Assembly: GCA_034437715.1 (NCBI GenBank)
Contig: DAOTTR010000664.1
Span: forward strand, 1-6,600
DNA: 6,600 nucleotides
Direction of reading: 5' to 3'
Source: JAHBVH01 sp034437715
GTDB taxonomy: Bacteria; Chloroflexota; Anaerolineae; Caldilineales; Caldilineaceae
The notes beneath the pieces were generated by a model. It was not told where the DNA came from. It saw nothing but the letters and a program-made list of their open reading frames with translations, and made no database searches. Within the stretch, counting starts at the first letter, position 1, and each line of letters begins with the position of its first letter. Below are positions 5,375 to 6,600 of the stretch, piece by piece. The position numbers and the translations under genes are program-made.

Positions 5375-6256
5375 ATGCAATCAACGACGCGCGTGCATGT
5401 CGGCATAGGGGTGGGGCGCGGCCAAGCTAGCACCGTGACGGCATCCAAGCCACCGCGCCGCGCCCGCTCATTGGGTTTCCTGTTGACATGGCTAAGCGTG
5501 GCTTTGGCGGGCTGCGTGATCGGCATGAGCCTGTTGGCACCCCTGCTGGCACCCTATGATCCCGTCGCTGTCGATCTTGCTACCGGCTTACAAGCCCCCT
5601 CGGCGCAACACTGGCTGGGCACTGATCAACTAGGGCGCGATGTGGCGAGTCGTCTGCTCTGGGCTGGCCGCACTTCGCTCAGTGTGACGGCATTGGTCGC
5701 GCTGTTGACAGTGACGCTAGGGCTCACGCTCGGCCTGGTCAGTGGCTATTGCGGCGGCTTGATCGATGACCTGGCCATGGGGTTGACCGACTTGTTCTAT
5801 GCCCTGCCGCAGATCATCTTGACGTTGGCGCTGCTGGGTGCAGTGGGACCCGGTACCCAAACTATGATCATCGCGTTGGCCGCGACCGGCTGGATGTCCT
5901 ATGCGCGCTTGACACGCAGCTTGGTGTTGCAATGCCGAAGCCAAGAATTTGTATTGGCTGCGCATGCGTTGGGCGCGCCGTTGCGCCGCATTTTGGTGCG
6001 CCATCTGCTGCCTGTTGTGATCAAGCCGGTGCTTGTGCAGATGAGTCTACAAGTGGGTGGCACCATTCTGACCATTGCTGGCCTTAGCTTCTTGGGTTTG
6101 GGCATCCAACCGCCGACACCCGAATGGGGTGCCATGTTGGTCGATGCACGACCCTATCTGGCCACCGCACTGCATCTGGTTTTGCCACCTGGTCTTGCGG
6201 TTTTTCTGATCGTCTTGGGCTGCAATGCCTTGGCCGAACGATTGACCCAGAGATAG
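5375..6256 (+). CDS. nikC: NikC-type ABC transporter permease
   Basis: Integral membrane permease of 293 aa, OppC/DppC/NikC family. A positively charged N-terminal tail of about 30 residues precedes the first membrane segment (34-57). The family hallmark HWLGTDQLGRD follows at 79-89. Further membrane segments lie near 103-127, 139-158, 161-178, 223-244 and 264-285. The EAA loop that contacts the ATPase is EFVLAAHALG through HLLP (191-213). LSFLGLGIQPPTPEWG (237-252) is also typical of the family. It starts 50 bases after the NikB-type gene with a strong Shine-Dalgarno site and is the last gene before a large stem-loop that contains its stop codon. The ATPase pair normally needed (NikD/NikE type) does not follow it within the window, so it must be supplied from elsewhere. 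Confidence 0.87.
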   Translation: MQSTTRVHVGIGVGRGQASTVTASKPPRRARSLGFLLTWLSVALAGCVIGMSLLAPLLAPYDPVAVDLATGLQAPSAQHWLGTDQLGRDVASRLLWAGRTSLSVTALVALLTVTLGLTLGLVSGYCGGLIDDLAMGLTDLFYALPQIILTLALLGAVGPGTQTMIIALAATGWMSYARLTRSLVLQCRSQEFVLAAHALGAPLRRILVRHLLPVVIKPVLVQMSLQVGGTILTIAGLSFLGLGIQPPTPEWGAMLVDARPYLATALHLVLPPGLAVFLIVLGCNALAERLTQR

Positions 6257-6291
6257 CAGACGCTTGAAAAACAAGCGTCTGCTATCTCTGG
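6247..6291. terminator. Perfect 20-bp stem-loop at the operon end, terminator-like
   Basis: Arms 6247-6266 and 6272-6291 are fully complementary and enclose an AAAAA loop. The left arm contains the nikC stop codon TAG (6254-6256). There is no uridine tract directly after the stem; a TTTT run appears 9 bases later at 6301-6304. It may terminate transcription, protect the upstream mRNA 3' end, or lower read-through into the second GTPase gene. Confidence 0.7.
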
Positions 6292-6362
6292 AAGGTCGGA
6301 TTTTAGACAAACAAGGCTTATGCTTTGCGTCGCATTGTAAATACCGAAGGGATACGCTTTCT

Positions 6363-6600
6363 ATGAATATGACGCTGACGGATGAAACATTCAAGCGCAT
6401 ACCTGCGCGGTTGCCGGTCACCGTTCTTTCCGGTTTTCTGGGGGCTGGCAAGACGACTCTGCTCAACCATGTCCTCAACAACCGCGCAGGTATGCGCGTC
6501 GCAGTGATTGTCAATGACATGAGCGAAGTCAACATTGATGCCGAATTGGTTGATAGTAGCGCGCAATTGAGCCGCACCGATGAAAAGCTGGTCGAGATGA
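6363..6600 (+). CDS. Second COG0523 (CobW-type) GTPase, 3' end outside window
   Basis: The first 79 residues of a paralogue of the GTPase at 426 are visible; the gene runs off the right edge. Walker A GFLGAGKTT (24-32) and NDMSEVNID (51-59) are identical to the first copy, and the two proteins agree at most positions from LPVTVLSGF to RTDE.LVEM. The leaders before LPVTV (MNMTLTDETFKRIPAR here) are unrelated. The metal-binding CxCC motif would come a few residues past the edge. GAAGGGA (6346-6352) precedes ATG 6363 by 10 bases; ATG 6369 is a less likely alternative. The gene lies 106 bases after nikC, behind the stem-loop, and I see no Zur-like dyad in front of it, so it is either transcribed by read-through or has its own promoter. 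It presumably serves as a metal chaperone for a different client or metal state. Confidence 0.88.
   Translation, partial: MNMTLTDETFKRIPARLPVTVLSGFLGAGKTTLLNHVLNNRAGMRVAVIVNDMSEVNIDAELVDSSAQLSRTDEKLVEM

Noticed and set aside
6301..6362. Zur-like operator or clear promoter before the second GTPase
   Set aside because: I looked for the AAATGAGAAT half-site and for well-spaced -35/-10 hexamers and found neither convincingly.

Overview
The window holds one co-directional gene cluster on the plus strand that looks like a zinc-limitation (Zur-type) operon from a free-living bacterium. The genes are moderately GC-rich and the first ~420 bases are clearly AT-richer. No gene here is a taxonomic marker. 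The overall style (long perfect terminator-like hairpin, NikA-like lipoprotein, zinc-free L28 beside a CobW-type GTPase) would fit Chloroflexota or another deep-branching, Gram-positive-like group, but that is a guess.

Layout. Bases 1-120 form a very regular nested palindromic element: three perfect 20-nt hairpin-forming units at an exact 30-nt period, enclosed by a 10-bp outer inverted repeat. Bases 112-293 hold no convincing gene; one 51-codon minus-strand ORF is mentioned only as a weak candidate. Bases 294-377 hold the control region: two Fur/Zur-family-like dyads bracketing a plausible sigma-70 promoter (319-347), with a 9-nt direct repeat placed symmetrically around the second dyad. The genes then follow with gaps of about 10-50 bases: a YciC/ZagA-type COG0523 GTPase (426-1640), a zinc-ribbon-less ribosomal protein L28 (1675-1911), a class I SAM-dependent methyltransferase (1938-2711), a NikA-like lipoprotein (2756-4381) and two permeases of the NikB and NikC type (4392-5324, 5375-6256). 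The cluster closes with a perfect 20-bp stem-loop that overlaps the last stop codon. A second COG0523 GTPase, clearly a paralogue of the first, starts at 6363 and runs off the window.

How the parts fit. Under zinc shortage a Zur repressor would release the promoter. The L28 paralogue without cysteines would replace a zinc-binding L28 and spare ribosomal zinc. The COG0523 GTPases would deliver scarce metal to client enzymes. The NikABC-like transporter would import metal, most likely as a chelate, because the residues that hold the metal chelate in E. coli NikA appear conserved. No ATPase subunits are in view, so they must lie downstream or elsewhere. The methyltransferase has no obvious role in this scheme and is the most open functional question among the genes; the palindromic element at the left edge is the least explained DNA structure.
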